From JABMMZ01 sp964438995 (GTDB taxonomy: Bacteria; Bacteroidota; Bacteroidia; NS11-12g; UBA955): a stretch of DNA of 64,000 nucleotides. The position numbers and the translations under genes are program-made. Location: positions 145,241 through 209,240 of the forward strand of contig CAYTMQ010000006.1 in NCBI GenBank assembly GCA_964438995.1. Direction: 5' to 3'. Below the pieces are notes generated by a model. The model saw only the letters and a program-made list of their open reading frames with translations, was not told where the DNA came from and did not search any database. Shown here in pieces: positions 53,427 through 62,257 of this stretch. Within the stretch, counting starts at the first letter, position 1, and each line of letters starts with the position of its first letter.

Positions 53427-56400
53427 TCACCACTCTCTCAGTTTATCCAAAAGAAATCCATGTTTTAGTTTATTCTTATCAAATATTGGTTCGGATTCAA
53501 AAAGTATGAAGTTGGGATTGTTTGTTTGCTGATTATAATGATGTAAATGGATATATTTACTTGTCATGTCTTTAACCCATCTTTCATAGTATTTGGTATC
53601 TAACGCTTTGGTTGTGTCTTCTCTCCAATTTAGAAATTCTAAATATGCTTTACTAGGTTTGAAGTTCCAATAGATGTCTTCGCTGCTGTCTATTATCGTA
53701 TTGTTTTTAATGATGTAATATTTTCCGTTTTTGTATCCCATTAATGATAGTTTTTCATTGCCTTCTTTGGTGTCAAAAAATTGATAATACAGTCGTTCAA
53801 AGTTTAATGGAATCAATGTGTTTTGGTATAATCCCACACTTTCATTTTTATTGCTTAGAACCAATATCTCTCTCCATTCATGGCCCGATTCTAAATTTAA
53901 AGTATAATAATTTTGATATTTGAATGGGGTTATATATGTCGTTTGACTAATGTTGACATAACCTAGAAGATTTGTGTAATAATTTCTATGTACACCTTTA
54001 TATGTTTGGTTGATGTCTAATGAGTCAATAAGCGTTTTTTGATGGATATAATCGATAAGTTTGTAATGGAATTGATTTGTTTGTTTGACATAAGCCCAAT
54101 GTGTATTGATGATTCTGATATCAGAATAATTGCCTTTTAGAATGGTGTCCTTACGGTCGTTTAAAATATAGTTGTGTTGATTGGCAGAATTGAAAATGTA
54201 ATACTTAGAGCCATTGTTCAAATCAAATGAATCTTTATAGTAGTTTTTTAATTGTCTAAATTTAGAACTATAATGATATTTGTTTTTGTTTGTATCCAAT
54301 AAAGTGAGATCATTGATTTTGGTTTGTTTGCAAATTAAGGTTTTAGTTCCATTGATGCCTGTCCAATATTTTGAGGAATCTTCATTATATATCGTTTCAA
54401 AAAGCTTGTTTTTATAAGGAACAATTTTAGGTGCATACACCCACGAAAACAATTGGAAATTTGAGTCTTTAAGTGTTACGATGAAAGTTTCCTTTAGATT
54501 TATAAGGTTGAAACTGTCTTTAAGCAACCACTTAAAATGTTCATCCATCATGCCGTATTTTCTGTTCTTTTCGACTACAAATCCCATAATTTTTGAACTG
54601 TGCCTATTTTCTAAATTGTATGGATGTTCCATTAGTGAAGGTTGTATGTAATAGCCTACTGTATAGTTCAAAATCATGCCATCAAACCCAAATCTAAAGA
54701 TGGTGTCTTTGTGTTGCGCGATGATGTAATTATTATTTAATATTAAATTGCTGAATGTATAGTTGTTCCAATCGCATTTGTCAACTGAGCGGATAAAGAA
54801 TAGATTGCCTGATTTTAAAAACACAGTACTTCTAAGAAAAGGATTGCATAATTTATAACTTTTAAACATCCATAATATCCTAGTTTTATCAGTGTTATGT
54901 TGAATAGGGATAATAAATGGGTCATAAAACTTGTGGATGATATAAGCACAACTGTCATTGTTAAGGATAATATGATTCAAATCTTTATGAATACTATTAA
55001 ATAGTATTTTTTTGGATTGTTTGGTGTTTAAAAAAATGAGCTCAAAATTATCATTCTCTCTTTTTGCTAAGATGTTGTCTCCGCTTAGAATTACTGAATC
55101 GTATATGGCTGGATAAATGGTGCCTTTATGGTCGATGATACCATATTTGGAGTTGTTTTCATAGATGATTGCCTTTTGGTTGATGATGGTTTCAAAATGT
55201 CCTTCTATTGAAATACGTATGTCGTTAAAATGAATGATATAGTACTTTGTCATTTGGTCGATTTCGCCAATGCAACCATTTTCTAAATTGGTGTTGTTGC
55301 TCCAATGACTGATGTCTAGAATTCTATCAGTTTCAACGTAGTTTAATTCGTAGGGATTGAATTGCGAACTTCGTCCTCCAAAAGTCAATTTTTCTGTTTT
55401 GCCCCTTTTAACATTGTAGCTGGCTCTTATTCTTGCCTTCCAATAGTCAGCTATTGTTTTGGTTTTGAACATTGTTTGTTTAAACTCCTTTTCACCTTTT
55501 ATTACATGAACACCGTTTTTATACATGGTGTATTGAAGCTTTGTTCCAAATAGTCTAGCGTTGTATAAGAAAGTATCTTCAGATTCGATAAAAGTATCTC
55601 TGTAAAATACCGAATCCATTATTCTAAATAGATGTTTGGTGTAGTTTTTAGATTGATAGAAGTATTGATTTTTATCATAAAATCTCATGTAAGAATACAA
55701 GTTTCCATACCCATCGGTTCTAGTTTTTAATTTGTAATTGTTTTTTACATCTAAGCTATCAGTTTTTAATCCATATTGATATACACTGAGGGTTTTAGTA
55801 GTAAGTCTTTTCTTGTTAGAAAACCAATACTTGTCTTTTGTGTTAAATCTTGTGGAATAGTGAAAACGCAATAGATTTGTGCTGTAAAGGTTGTATTTTT
55901 TTATGGTTTCGATATAAGTTCTATATCCAACTTTTTTGTATGAAGGAGAATTTATGTCATCAAAATTAAGTTTATAATACGTTTTGCTTTTTCTGTCATA
56001 TAGATAGGATTTAAGAATGAAGTAATTGAAATTTCTGTGCCGCAGACGATACGTTTTGATGCTTGAATCATTTGCTATTTTGAGTCTGTTTTTTTCTAAG
56101 AAATAGGTGTAATTGCCTTTATAGTATATCACATTATTATTGCCTATTTCATAATGTGTTCTGTAGTTTTCTTGAAAAAATAAATTGTAGTTAGAATGAC
56201 TAACATGTAGTTTAATTGTGTCACCATTCCCATTCCAATCAAAATAAATGGATGTGTCAATGCAATAATTTTCATAATTGTCAAAATCATTCAAATTCAT
56301 TGTCGTGGATTTGGTTTTGCCTTTGAAAATAAGAGAAGAGTCATAAAAGTATTCAAAAAGATATGTAGTATCCTTGTATTCTTTTAGAAGGGTGTATCGA

Positions 56401-56501
56401 TGCAGAATTTGTCCAAAGTGTTTTTCTATTACTTGGGCATTTAAGTAAATACTTGAGAAAATGAAAGCATAAGCTAGTAATAGTTTTAGACGCATGCTCA
56501 T
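53427..56501 (-). CDS. Very large exported protein of unknown function
   Basis: A 1,024-residue protein with a signal peptide (about 1-22, LLLAYAFIFSSIYLNAQ). The rest is highly Tyr/Asn/Lys-rich beta structure without a recognised domain. One WG-like unit (SKYGIIDHKGTIYPAIYDSV, about 450-470) and several variants (RKYGMMDEHFKWLL near 640) suggest a degenerate repeat fold. There is no T9SS C-terminal domain. A minus-strand -7 box TATTTTTG (56509-56516) lies 7 bp before the ATG. Its base composition looks more AT-rich than the genes around it. Confidence 0.65.
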   Translation of the reverse strand: MSMRLKLLLAYAFIFSSIYLNAQVIEKHFGQILHRYTLLKEYKDTTYLFEYFYDSSLIFKGKTKSTTMNLNDFDNYENYCIDTSIYFDWNGNGDTIKLHVSHSNYNLFFQENYRTHYEIGNNNVIYYKGNYTYFLEKNRLKIANDSSIKTYRLRHRNFNYFILKSYLYDRKSKTYYKLNFDDINSPSYKKVGYRTYIETIKKYNLYSTNLLRFHYSTRFNTKDKYWFSNKKRLTTKTLSVYQYGLKTDSLDVKNNYKLKTRTDGYGNLYSYMRFYDKNQYFYQSKNYTKHLFRIMDSVFYRDTFIESEDTFLYNARLFGTKLQYTMYKNGVHVIKGEKEFKQTMFKTKTIADYWKARIRASYNVKRGKTEKLTFGGRSSQFNPYELNYVETDRILDISHWSNNTNLENGCIGEIDQMTKYYIIHFNDIRISIEGHFETIINQKAIIYENNSKYGIIDHKGTIYPAIYDSVILSGDNILAKRENDNFELIFLNTKQSKKILFNSIHKDLNHIILNNDSCAYIIHKFYDPFIIPIQHNTDKTRILWMFKSYKLCNPFLRSTVFLKSGNLFFIRSVDKCDWNNYTFSNLILNNNYIIAQHKDTIFRFGFDGMILNYTVGYYIQPSLMEHPYNLENRHSSKIMGFVVEKNRKYGMMDEHFKWLLKDSFNLINLKETFIVTLKDSNFQLFSWVYAPKIVPYKNKLFETIYNEDSSKYWTGINGTKTLICKQTKINDLTLLDTNKNKYHYSSKFRQLKNYYKDSFDLNNGSKYYIFNSANQHNYILNDRKDTILKGNYSDIRIINTHWAYVKQTNQFHYKLIDYIHQKTLIDSLDINQTYKGVHRNYYTNLLGYVNISQTTYITPFKYQNYYTLNLESGHEWREILVLSNKNESVGLYQNTLIPLNFERLYYQFFDTKEGNEKLSLMGYKNGKYYIIKNNTIIDSSEDIYWNFKPSKAYLEFLNWREDTTKALDTKYYERWVKDMTSKYIHLHHYNQQTNNPNFILFESEPIFDKNKLKHGFLLDKLREW

Positions 56502-56508
56502 ATATTAA

Positions 56509-56516
56509 CAAAAATA
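56509..56516 (-). promoter_or_regulatory. -7 box of the 1,024-residue protein gene
   Basis: Minus-strand TATTTTTG fits TAnnTTTG and predicts a leader of about 3 nt before the ATG at 56501. Confidence 0.45.
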
Positions 56517-56716
56517 CTGTTTTTGTATTGTGTTTGGATTTTATGAGTGATTTATTCTCGTAAATTGGAAACCGACTTACATAAACCGAAAGTCATGTTT
56601 TTCGTAAAAGTCTAATTTTCTGGCTCGATTTTCGTTCTTTCAAAATTGAGAATAGATATTTAGAGCATTTTAATTTGTTTCTAAATTCTATCTTAGCACA
56701 TTCAAAATTAAAAAAT

Positions 56717-58234
56717 ATGAAAAAAGTAATTACACTATTCGCGTTTGCTATTGCAGCAACATCAGTATTCTCTCAAACCATTGATTTGAATTCTTATAAA
56801 TACAGATTTCAAAAATACAGAGGCTTCTTTACAAACTATTCTATTGGTGGAGGTAACTCAGTTTTGAATAATCAATTCAATTCTACTGCTGATACAACCG
56901 TTTATGATAGAACAAGTGACATGCCTGGCTACAATTTTTCTGGAAATATAAGATTTGGATATTTTTCTAATATTAATACCGATTCGCGTCAAAGAAATAT
57001 AAGTGCCAACATTGATGGTCAGGCTTACTTTTCAGGCTCTAAAGTTGATAATAATGAAGGTGGTGAAAGCTATTATCAAAATGATTATTATTCTAAGAAT
57101 ACAAGCACAAGGGCTCAGTTTAATTACAATTTTAATGGTTTGAATAGATGGTACAAGCCTAATAACCATTTTAATCTTTTTGAAGCCAACGTGATTGGAA
57201 ATATGAGCATTAATAACTTTGATGGCAGAGTAGATACCAATCAAGTGACTTTTCAATCTATGTTAAATAAGCAGTTGAATAATTCATCTACTGTTACTTT
57301 TAGAATGGGTAAGGGGGTAGGGCGATTGGATTTGGTGACCGATGCTGTATCTGCTATGTTCTTAGTTGAAGATTTGGTGCGTAAAGCTAATGTGAAAAAT
57401 ATTAGTGATGCTCAAATGCTATCCATTGCTCAGGGTATTACCAAAATATTAAACACTCGTTTTATTGATTTTCGTTTCCGTTTAATCGACCAAATTACCA
57501 TGTTGGATAGTGTTTTAAAAGCAAATGGTATCAATAGTGAGAACTCGATACAATATGTTACAACCATTTACGACAACTGGTTGTATGCAAATAGATATCA
57601 AAGGTACACTGGCGCTCGTTTTACTTATAACCTTTTGGCCGAATCAATGATTTACAATTCAAATAACAGTACTACTAATAGAGTAAACAACTTTGAAAGT
57701 TCTTCAAAAAATAATTTCTTTAATAATGGACTTGGATTAGAGTTGGATTATACGTTTTACAAACAATTAAGCACTAAGAAGCAAGTGTATTATGGCGTCA
57801 ATGCAATAGGTTTGTATAATAGAAATTTTGAATACATGAATGCCAATCAAAGTGGCAACGATTTGTTTAATTCTAATGGATTCTCTTCAAGATTCAATGC
57901 CAAAGTAGGGTACTTGTATCAACCTAACAGTCGTAATTATGTGTTTGTTGATTTTAACACTGCGTACAGACAATTGCATACAAATAGATACGATAAAAAC
58001 AATGTGAAAACTTCAAACAACAATAATTACAGGTTTGATGCAGGTGTTTCGCTTAACTATTTCAAGTTTATTAGTCAGCGTTTAAACTATTCTTTCGGTG
58101 TTTCTATCAATACAATTCAAGGGAATAATACAACAAAGAATACCGAGTTGATTCCAAATTCATACAGTAGTTTTAACAAAGATTTTAATTTTTCAACTTC
58201 CTTTTCGGCTGGGTTGAATTATGTGTTGTATTAA
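56717..58234 (+). CDS. Exported beta-rich protein of unknown function
   Basis: A 505-residue protein with a signal peptide (about 1-19, KKVITLFAFAIAATSVFS). The body is Asn/Tyr/Ser-rich with regular amphipathic strands (GNIRFGYFSNINTD, KNNFFNNGLGLELDYTFY, NYRFDAGVSLNYFKFI) and ends FSAGLNYVLY; the final aromatic residue is typical of outer-membrane barrels. A helical insertion occurs near 215-285. No family is recognised. The ATG at 56717 gives the canonical signal peptide. Its stop overlaps that of the convergent mazF-like gene by 3 bp. Confidence 0.62.
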   Translation: MKKVITLFAFAIAATSVFSQTIDLNSYKYRFQKYRGFFTNYSIGGGNSVLNNQFNSTADTTVYDRTSDMPGYNFSGNIRFGYFSNINTDSRQRNISANIDGQAYFSGSKVDNNEGGESYYQNDYYSKNTSTRAQFNYNFNGLNRWYKPNNHFNLFEANVIGNMSINNFDGRVDTNQVTFQSMLNKQLNNSSTVTFRMGKGVGRLDLVTDAVSAMFLVEDLVRKANVKNISDAQMLSIAQGITKILNTRFIDFRFRLIDQITMLDSVLKANGINSENSIQYVTTIYDNWLYANRYQRYTGARFTYNLLAESMIYNSNNSTTNRVNNFESSSKNNFFNNGLGLELDYTFYKQLSTKKQVYYGVNAIGLYNRNFEYMNANQSGNDLFNSNGFSSRFNAKVGYLYQPNSRNYVFVDFNTAYRQLHTNRYDKNNVKTSNNNNYRFDAGVSLNYFKFISQRLNYSFGVSINTIQGNNTTKNTELIPNSYSSFNKDFNFSTSFSAGLNYVLY

Positions 58235-58563
58235 TAACGCCAAATTTCGTCGAAACACTTTTTAATGTCAGATATTTCAGCTTCAGAAATTTTTCCAATT
58301 CTCTTAGTCAATCTGTCTTTAGATATAGATCGAATGTGAAAGGTAAGAATTTCTGAAGTTTTCTTAAGTTTGTTAATGTTATTAGGTTGAATTACGACAT
58401 TGCCTTTGTAGTATTTCACTTTTGTTGTTAGAGGGCAACAAATCAAAGTGTTCAGGTTGTCGTTGGCTAAATTGCCACTAACTATGACAACTGGTCTATG
58501 TCCAGCTTGTTCGCTACCTTTAGAGGGATTTAGATTTGCAAACCAAATTTCACCTTGTTTCAT
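58231..58563 (-). CDS. MazF/PemK-type toxin endoribonuclease
   Basis: A 110-residue PemK/MazF toxin. GEIWFANLNPSKGSEQAGHRPVVIVSG is the family's N-terminal signature, with the catalytic Arg in HRPVV; CCPLTTKV and the conserved loop before the C-terminal helix follow. MazF toxins cleave mRNA at short sequences. It overlaps its antitoxin gene by ATGA (58560). The pair is complete with no frameshift. Confidence 0.92.
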   Translation of the reverse strand: MKQGEIWFANLNPSKGSEQAGHRPVVIVSGNLANDNLNTLICCPLTTKVKYYKGNVVIQPNNINKLKKTSEILTFHIRSISKDRLTKRIGKISEAEISDIKKCFDEIWRY

Positions 58564-58796
58564 TGTTTTTCCAATTGTTTAAAGTAATCTTCCAATCCTT
58601 CTTCTGCTATGCTTAAGATGTCAGCGTCTTTTGACATTTTCTTGTACGACCTTAGATATTCTGCTTTGTTTAGTTGATCTAGGTATATAGACAAAGCTTT
58701 TTCTATCAACTTGTTTTTAGGCATTGAGAGCTCTAATGCTTTTTCATCAAGAAGTTTGAGTAAACTATCGGGTAAAGTGCTGGTAAATGTTGCCAT
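58560..58796 (-). CDS. Ribbon-helix-helix antitoxin
   Basis: A 78-residue protein. The N-terminal strand ATFTSTLPDSLLKLLDEKALEL and helix MPKNKLIEKALSIYL form a CopG/MetJ-type RHH domain; the acidic C-terminus (DADILSIAEEGLEDYFKQLE) would bind and block the toxin. It lies upstream of the toxin gene as usual. The region before it has a -7 box and an inverted repeat for autoregulation. Confidence 0.9.
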   Translation of the reverse strand: MATFTSTLPDSLLKLLDEKALELSMPKNKLIEKALSIYLDQLNKAEYLRSYKKMSKDADILSIAEEGLEDYFKQLEKQ

Positions 58797-58800
58797 TTTA

Positions 58801-58840
58801 TAAATATGAAATACAAATATAAAATATATTTATCATATTT
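58801..58840 (-). promoter_or_regulatory. Toxin-antitoxin promoter and candidate operator
   Basis: AAATATGA (58802-58809) and TCATATTT (58833-58840) form an inverted repeat around a minus-strand -7 box TATATTTG (58814-58821). RHH antitoxins bind such short palindromes. Confidence 0.5.
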
Positions 58841-58880
58841 CTGCAACTTTTAATGGTCGACTACCTCACAAATGTTCATC

Positions 58881-58975
58881 TGACCGAATGAATCCATTCA
58901 GGCGGGGTTACATCGATATAGGATCGCAGACATCGACTTATGGTCGCCGACATTGCGAATGTTCGGTTACATTAT
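58881..58975. repeat. Degenerate repeats of about 20 bp, between the antitoxin and CBS genes
   Basis: Units containing ACATCG/ACATTG followed about 10 bp later by G(A/G)TCG or GTTCG repeat three times; GGTTACAT occurs at both ends of the run. GAATGAATCCATTC also forms a small palindrome. No coding potential. Confidence 0.45.
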
Positions 58976-58995
58976 GAATTTTGACTTTTTTGAGT

Positions 58996-59003
58996 TATCT
59001 TTG
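58996..59003 (+). promoter_or_regulatory. -7 box of the CBS-protein gene
   Basis: TATCTTTG, 11 bp before the ATG at 59015. Confidence 0.5.
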
Positions 59004-59014
59004 TTAAACAATAC

Positions 59015-59677
59015 ATGATTACAGAACAGTATTTAAGTAATGATATAGAGCCTTTTAGCCCTAATGTTACTGTTGAAGATGCCATTAGGAAATTGAATGG
59101 TCTTCATATGGATCTTCTGCCTGTTATCCATAACAACCATCTGGTTAATTATGCAGATATCAATGTGCTGGAAACGATGCAGCCTAATGCAACTCTCTCT
59201 GATTTAGAGATGTATTCTTCTGTTTTGCCTTTCGTTCATACTACCCAACATTTACTGCTAGCTCTTACCCATTTGAAATCTATCAATGTGTCTTTAATGG
59301 CTGTGCTAGACGAAGAAGGTGAGTATCAAGGAATACTTAAAACAAAAGATGTTGTTAAAGCCTTGAGCAATAGTTTAAGTATCCGCTCTAGTGGCAGTAT
59401 CATTGTTTTAAAAGTAAAACCGATTGACTATTCGCTTAGTGATTTGTCGAGGGTTATTGAATACAGCGATGCCAAAATTATGGGCTTCTTTATTTTCGAA
59501 GTTGAAGGAAGCGACGATCTTGAGATACACATCAAACTCAATACCGGTGTCCTTAAACATGTGCTCTCAACGCTAGAGCGATTTGATTACAAAGTAGTGC
59601 AATATTTCAATAGAGAAGATTTGTCAGATGATATCGACCAGCGCTACGAAAATTTAATGAATTACATCGACATCTGA
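59015..59677 (+). CDS. CBS-pair protein with ACT-like C-terminus
   Basis: A 220-residue cytoplasmic protein. Two CBS motifs (about 1-65 and 70-130; VEDAIRKLNGLHMDLLPVIHNN and LLALTHLKSINVSLMAVLDEEG) would bind an adenosyl nucleotide. The last 80 residues (SIIVLKVKPIDYSLSDLSRVIEYSD, LEIHIKLNTGVLKHVLSTLERFDY) resemble an ACT fold. It probably senses energy state; its target is unknown. The BamA-like gene follows after 5 bp and is presumably in the same operon. Confidence 0.82.
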   Translation: MITEQYLSNDIEPFSPNVTVEDAIRKLNGLHMDLLPVIHNNHLVNYADINVLETMQPNATLSDLEMYSSVLPFVHTTQHLLLALTHLKSINVSLMAVLDEEGEYQGILKTKDVVKALSNSLSIRSSGSIIVLKVKPIDYSLSDLSRVIEYSDAKIMGFFIFEVEGSDDLEIHIKLNTGVLKHVLSTLERFDYKVVQYFNREDLSDDIDQRYENLMNYIDI

Positions 59678-59682
59678 TCGTA

Positions 59683-61071
59683 ATGAATCTAAGACAAACC
59701 TGTCTTTTAAGCGTATTTATTTGTATTCTGAATTTTTCGGTTAAGGCAGGCGACTCTTCTTTTGTTGTTAAAGACATCAGATTGCTCAATCTTAGAAAGA
59801 CAAAATCTGAAATTGTTCTAAGAGAATTAACCTTTAAAATTGGTGATACCATCAAAGATTGGAACTACCACCACGACCTCAGTCGCAAGCAATTGCTTAA
59901 TTTGTTTTTGTTCAACGAGGTTAAATTGTTTCGCAATTCAGATACTGTTTATGTGCATTTGGTTGAAAGATGGTATTTGTGGCCCATTCCTGTTTTGGAT
60001 TATGCCGATAGAAATCTCAATCAGTGGTTGTTGACTAAAGACCCAAAACGCTTGATTTATGGGGTTAATTTAGCTTGGTACAATATTAGAGGTCGCAACG
60101 AAACTATGATTTTGGATGTTGTGCTCGGGTACACCAAATCCTTGGGTATATCTTACAGAGTTCCATACATCAACAAGAAAATGAGTTGGGGCATGCAGGT
60201 AATGGCTAAAGCCAATTCTAACAGAGAAGTTTGGTACTCTACAATAAACGACAAAGTGGTCTTCTTCAATGATAACGACAAAACTTTAATCAAACGACAA
60301 ATGTTTGAAGTGATGTTTACCAATAGAAAAAAATTCTTAACCTATCACAATCTTTACTCTGGTTTTAGGAAAATTTCTGTAGCCGATACCATTTTAAAAC
60401 CTACGGTCAATGAGCAGTATTTGTTAGATGGCACTACTCGTCAAAGTGAAGCCTATTTGGGTTATCAATTGGTCTATGATAAGCGCGATTTTAAAGGCTT
60501 TCCATTGAATGGTCATCTATTGAAATTCAATACTGAAACCAGTAATTTTTTCAAAGTCAATGGAGGCGATTTTACAACTTTGTCATTCAAACTTGCATAT
60601 TCAAGATACTACAAAATTTCTAAATCAATCTTTGGTTCATACCACATAGGTGCAAGATTTTACAACAACAAATATCCTCAGTATGCCAATACACAAGCTT
60701 TAGGTTATTTAAAGGATTACATCAGAGGTTACGAATTAAAAGTGATAGATGGTAACCATTTCGCTTTAGGTAAGGTTGAGTTTAAATACCAGTTCATGAA
60801 CAGAACCTACCGATTTATGAATTCTGTAAGGAATTACGAAAAGATGCCAGTAGTGATGTATTTGACCATGTTTGCCGACGGAGGTTCGGTCAATAACAAT
60901 TGGAACAAAATTGGAAAATATCCTTCTAACGCTTTACCCAATTCTCTATTATACGGTTTCGGAGCTGGCTACAATCTGGTAGTTTACTACGATTACTGCA
61001 TGCGCCTAGAATACTCCTTCGACAAAGCCCTCAATAACCGATTCTATCTAAGCTTCGTAACTGCCATGTAA
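59683..61071 (+). CDS. BamA/TamA-superfamily outer-membrane protein with one POTRA domain
   Basis: A 462-residue protein with a signal peptide (about 1-22), a single POTRA-like domain (about 25-95; FVVKDIRLLNLRKTKSEIVLREL, NLFLFNEVKLFRNSDTVYVHLVE) and a C-terminal Omp85-type barrel (about 130-462). The barrel segments (YGVNLAWYNIRGRNETMILD, DKRDFKGFPLNGHLLKFNTE) match the family. BamA itself has five POTRA domains and about 800 residues, so this is a smaller paralogue of unknown cargo. Confidence 0.85.
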   Translation: MNLRQTCLLSVFICILNFSVKAGDSSFVVKDIRLLNLRKTKSEIVLRELTFKIGDTIKDWNYHHDLSRKQLLNLFLFNEVKLFRNSDTVYVHLVERWYLWPIPVLDYADRNLNQWLLTKDPKRLIYGVNLAWYNIRGRNETMILDVVLGYTKSLGISYRVPYINKKMSWGMQVMAKANSNREVWYSTINDKVVFFNDNDKTLIKRQMFEVMFTNRKKFLTYHNLYSGFRKISVADTILKPTVNEQYLLDGTTRQSEAYLGYQLVYDKRDFKGFPLNGHLLKFNTETSNFFKVNGGDFTTLSFKLAYSRYYKISKSIFGSYHIGARFYNNKYPQYANTQALGYLKDYIRGYELKVIDGNHFALGKVEFKYQFMNRTYRFMNSVRNYEKMPVVMYLTMFADGGSVNNNWNKIGKYPSNALPNSLLYGFGAGYNLVVYYDYCMRLEYSFDKALNNRFYLSFVTAM

Positions 61072-61124
61072 TGTAACTGGTCATACGCGATGCAACAATA
61101 ATTGATAAGTACCATTCTAAAAAA

Positions 61125-61202
61125 TCCCATACTCCCTGAAGTCGCATAAATCACGACTTCAGAGATCTCTTAAAGTCAGCGTGCTTTAAGATTTGTATGG
61201 GA
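61125..61202. ncRNA. Three-helix intergenic element, possible structured RNA or REP-like repeat
   Basis: An outer stem TCCCATAC (61125-61132) / GTATGGGA (61195-61202) encloses two perfect hairpins: CTGAAGTCG/CGACTTCAG (61136-61144 and 61154-61162) and CTTAAAG/CTTTAAG (61169-61175 and 61184-61190). It lies between convergent genes, so it would be transcribed from either side at the 3' end of both messages. It is not flanked by a T-run, so it is not a standard terminator. I know of no named family that fits. Function unknown. Confidence 0.4.
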
Positions 61203-61209
61203 AATACGT

Positions 61210-62256
61210 TTATTGTTTAAACTCAGGATTGTTGAGAAATGTGTCGTCTGTTAAAGTATGTAAAAATGCCACAATATCCGCAACGTCTTGTGGTGTTAAA
61301 CGACCTTTCGGACTGTTTTCTAAATTTGGGTCGAGGTTGGCAGTGTATTTAAAACCAATGTTGTAATGCTGTACACATTCTTCTAATGTTTTAAACCTAC
61401 CATCGTGCATGTATGGAGATGTTACAGCAATGTTTCTCAAACTTGGTGTTTTGAATTTGCCTCTATCACCTACTTTTTTTGTAATTAACTCACGACCTAA
61501 ATCAACTGCTATACTGTCAAGACCAGTATTTCTAAATTCAAAATCGGTGAAGGTGCTACCCATTACATGGCAATGACCGCAATCGCCTTTTTTCTGATCA
61601 ACATAAAGGTTCATACCTCTTGTTTCGCTTGGCGTTAATGTGGCTGTGCCTTTTAAATATCTGTCGTATTTTGAGTCGCCAGAAATCAATGTTCTTTCGA
61701 ATTGAGCCACAGAACGCATCAACATTGAAGTGGTAATTCTATCGCCTCCAAATACTTTTTTGAATAGAGCTGAGTATTTCGACGAAGCATTCAACTCATC
61801 GATACATGCCGCTAAATCCTGATGCATTTCGACAGGGTTTTGTATTGGTCCTACAACTTGAGATTCCATATCTGCTGCTCCACCATCCCAAAAGAAATTG
61901 TGAGCCCATCCTAAATTGATTAATGGCATAGAGTTTCTTGTACCTTGTACTTTGTCGATTCCAGTACTCAATTGATTGGTGCTATCAGTAAAGCCAAACT
62001 TTTGTATATGACATGTGGCACATGACATGGTATTGTCTCCCGATAAAATTGGATCGAAAAACAACATTTTACCTAAAGCAACTCCTTCAACCGTCATTGG
62101 GTTATTGCTAGGTATCATCATAGGAGGAAAACCAGCAGGAATTTGAAGTGTGTATGGCGTTAATGACTCTGTTGTGGGCGTTTCTTGCTTCTTACAGGCA
62201 ATAAACACCAATGTACTTAAAACAAAACTATAAGAAATAAACAGTCTGGTCTTCAT
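61210..62256 (-). CDS. Diheme cytochrome-c peroxidase family lipoprotein (MbnH-like)
   Basis: A 348-residue lipoprotein (lipobox VFIAC) of the bacterial cytochrome-c peroxidase/MauG superfamily. Two heme-c sites are visible: CATCH (C79, C82, H83) and CGHCH (C226, C229, H230). Met and His candidates for distal ligands occur in GTRNSMPLINL and PYMHDGRF. Its place directly after an MbnP gene (1 bp gap) suggests MbnH, which oxidises a Trp of MbnP to kynurenine. It may instead be an ordinary peroxidase. The ATG at 62256 gives the lipoprotein signal. Confidence 0.85.
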   Translation of the reverse strand: MKTRLFISYSFVLSTLVFIACKKQETPTTESLTPYTLQIPAGFPPMMIPSNNPMTVEGVALGKMLFFDPILSGDNTMSCATCHIQKFGFTDSTNQLSTGIDKVQGTRNSMPLINLGWAHNFFWDGGAADMESQVVGPIQNPVEMHQDLAACIDELNASSKYSALFKKVFGGDRITTSMLMRSVAQFERTLISGDSKYDRYLKGTATLTPSETRGMNLYVDQKKGDCGHCHVMGSTFTDFEFRNTGLDSIAVDLGRELITKKVGDRGKFKTPSLRNIAVTSPYMHDGRFKTLEECVQHYNIGFKYTANLDPNLENSPKGRLTPQDVADIVAFLHTLTDDTFLNNPEFKQ

Positions 62257-62257
62257 G

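Noticed and set aside
61125..61202. Simple bidirectional terminator
   Set aside because: Neither side of the stems carries a T-run, and the structure is branched rather than a single hairpin.
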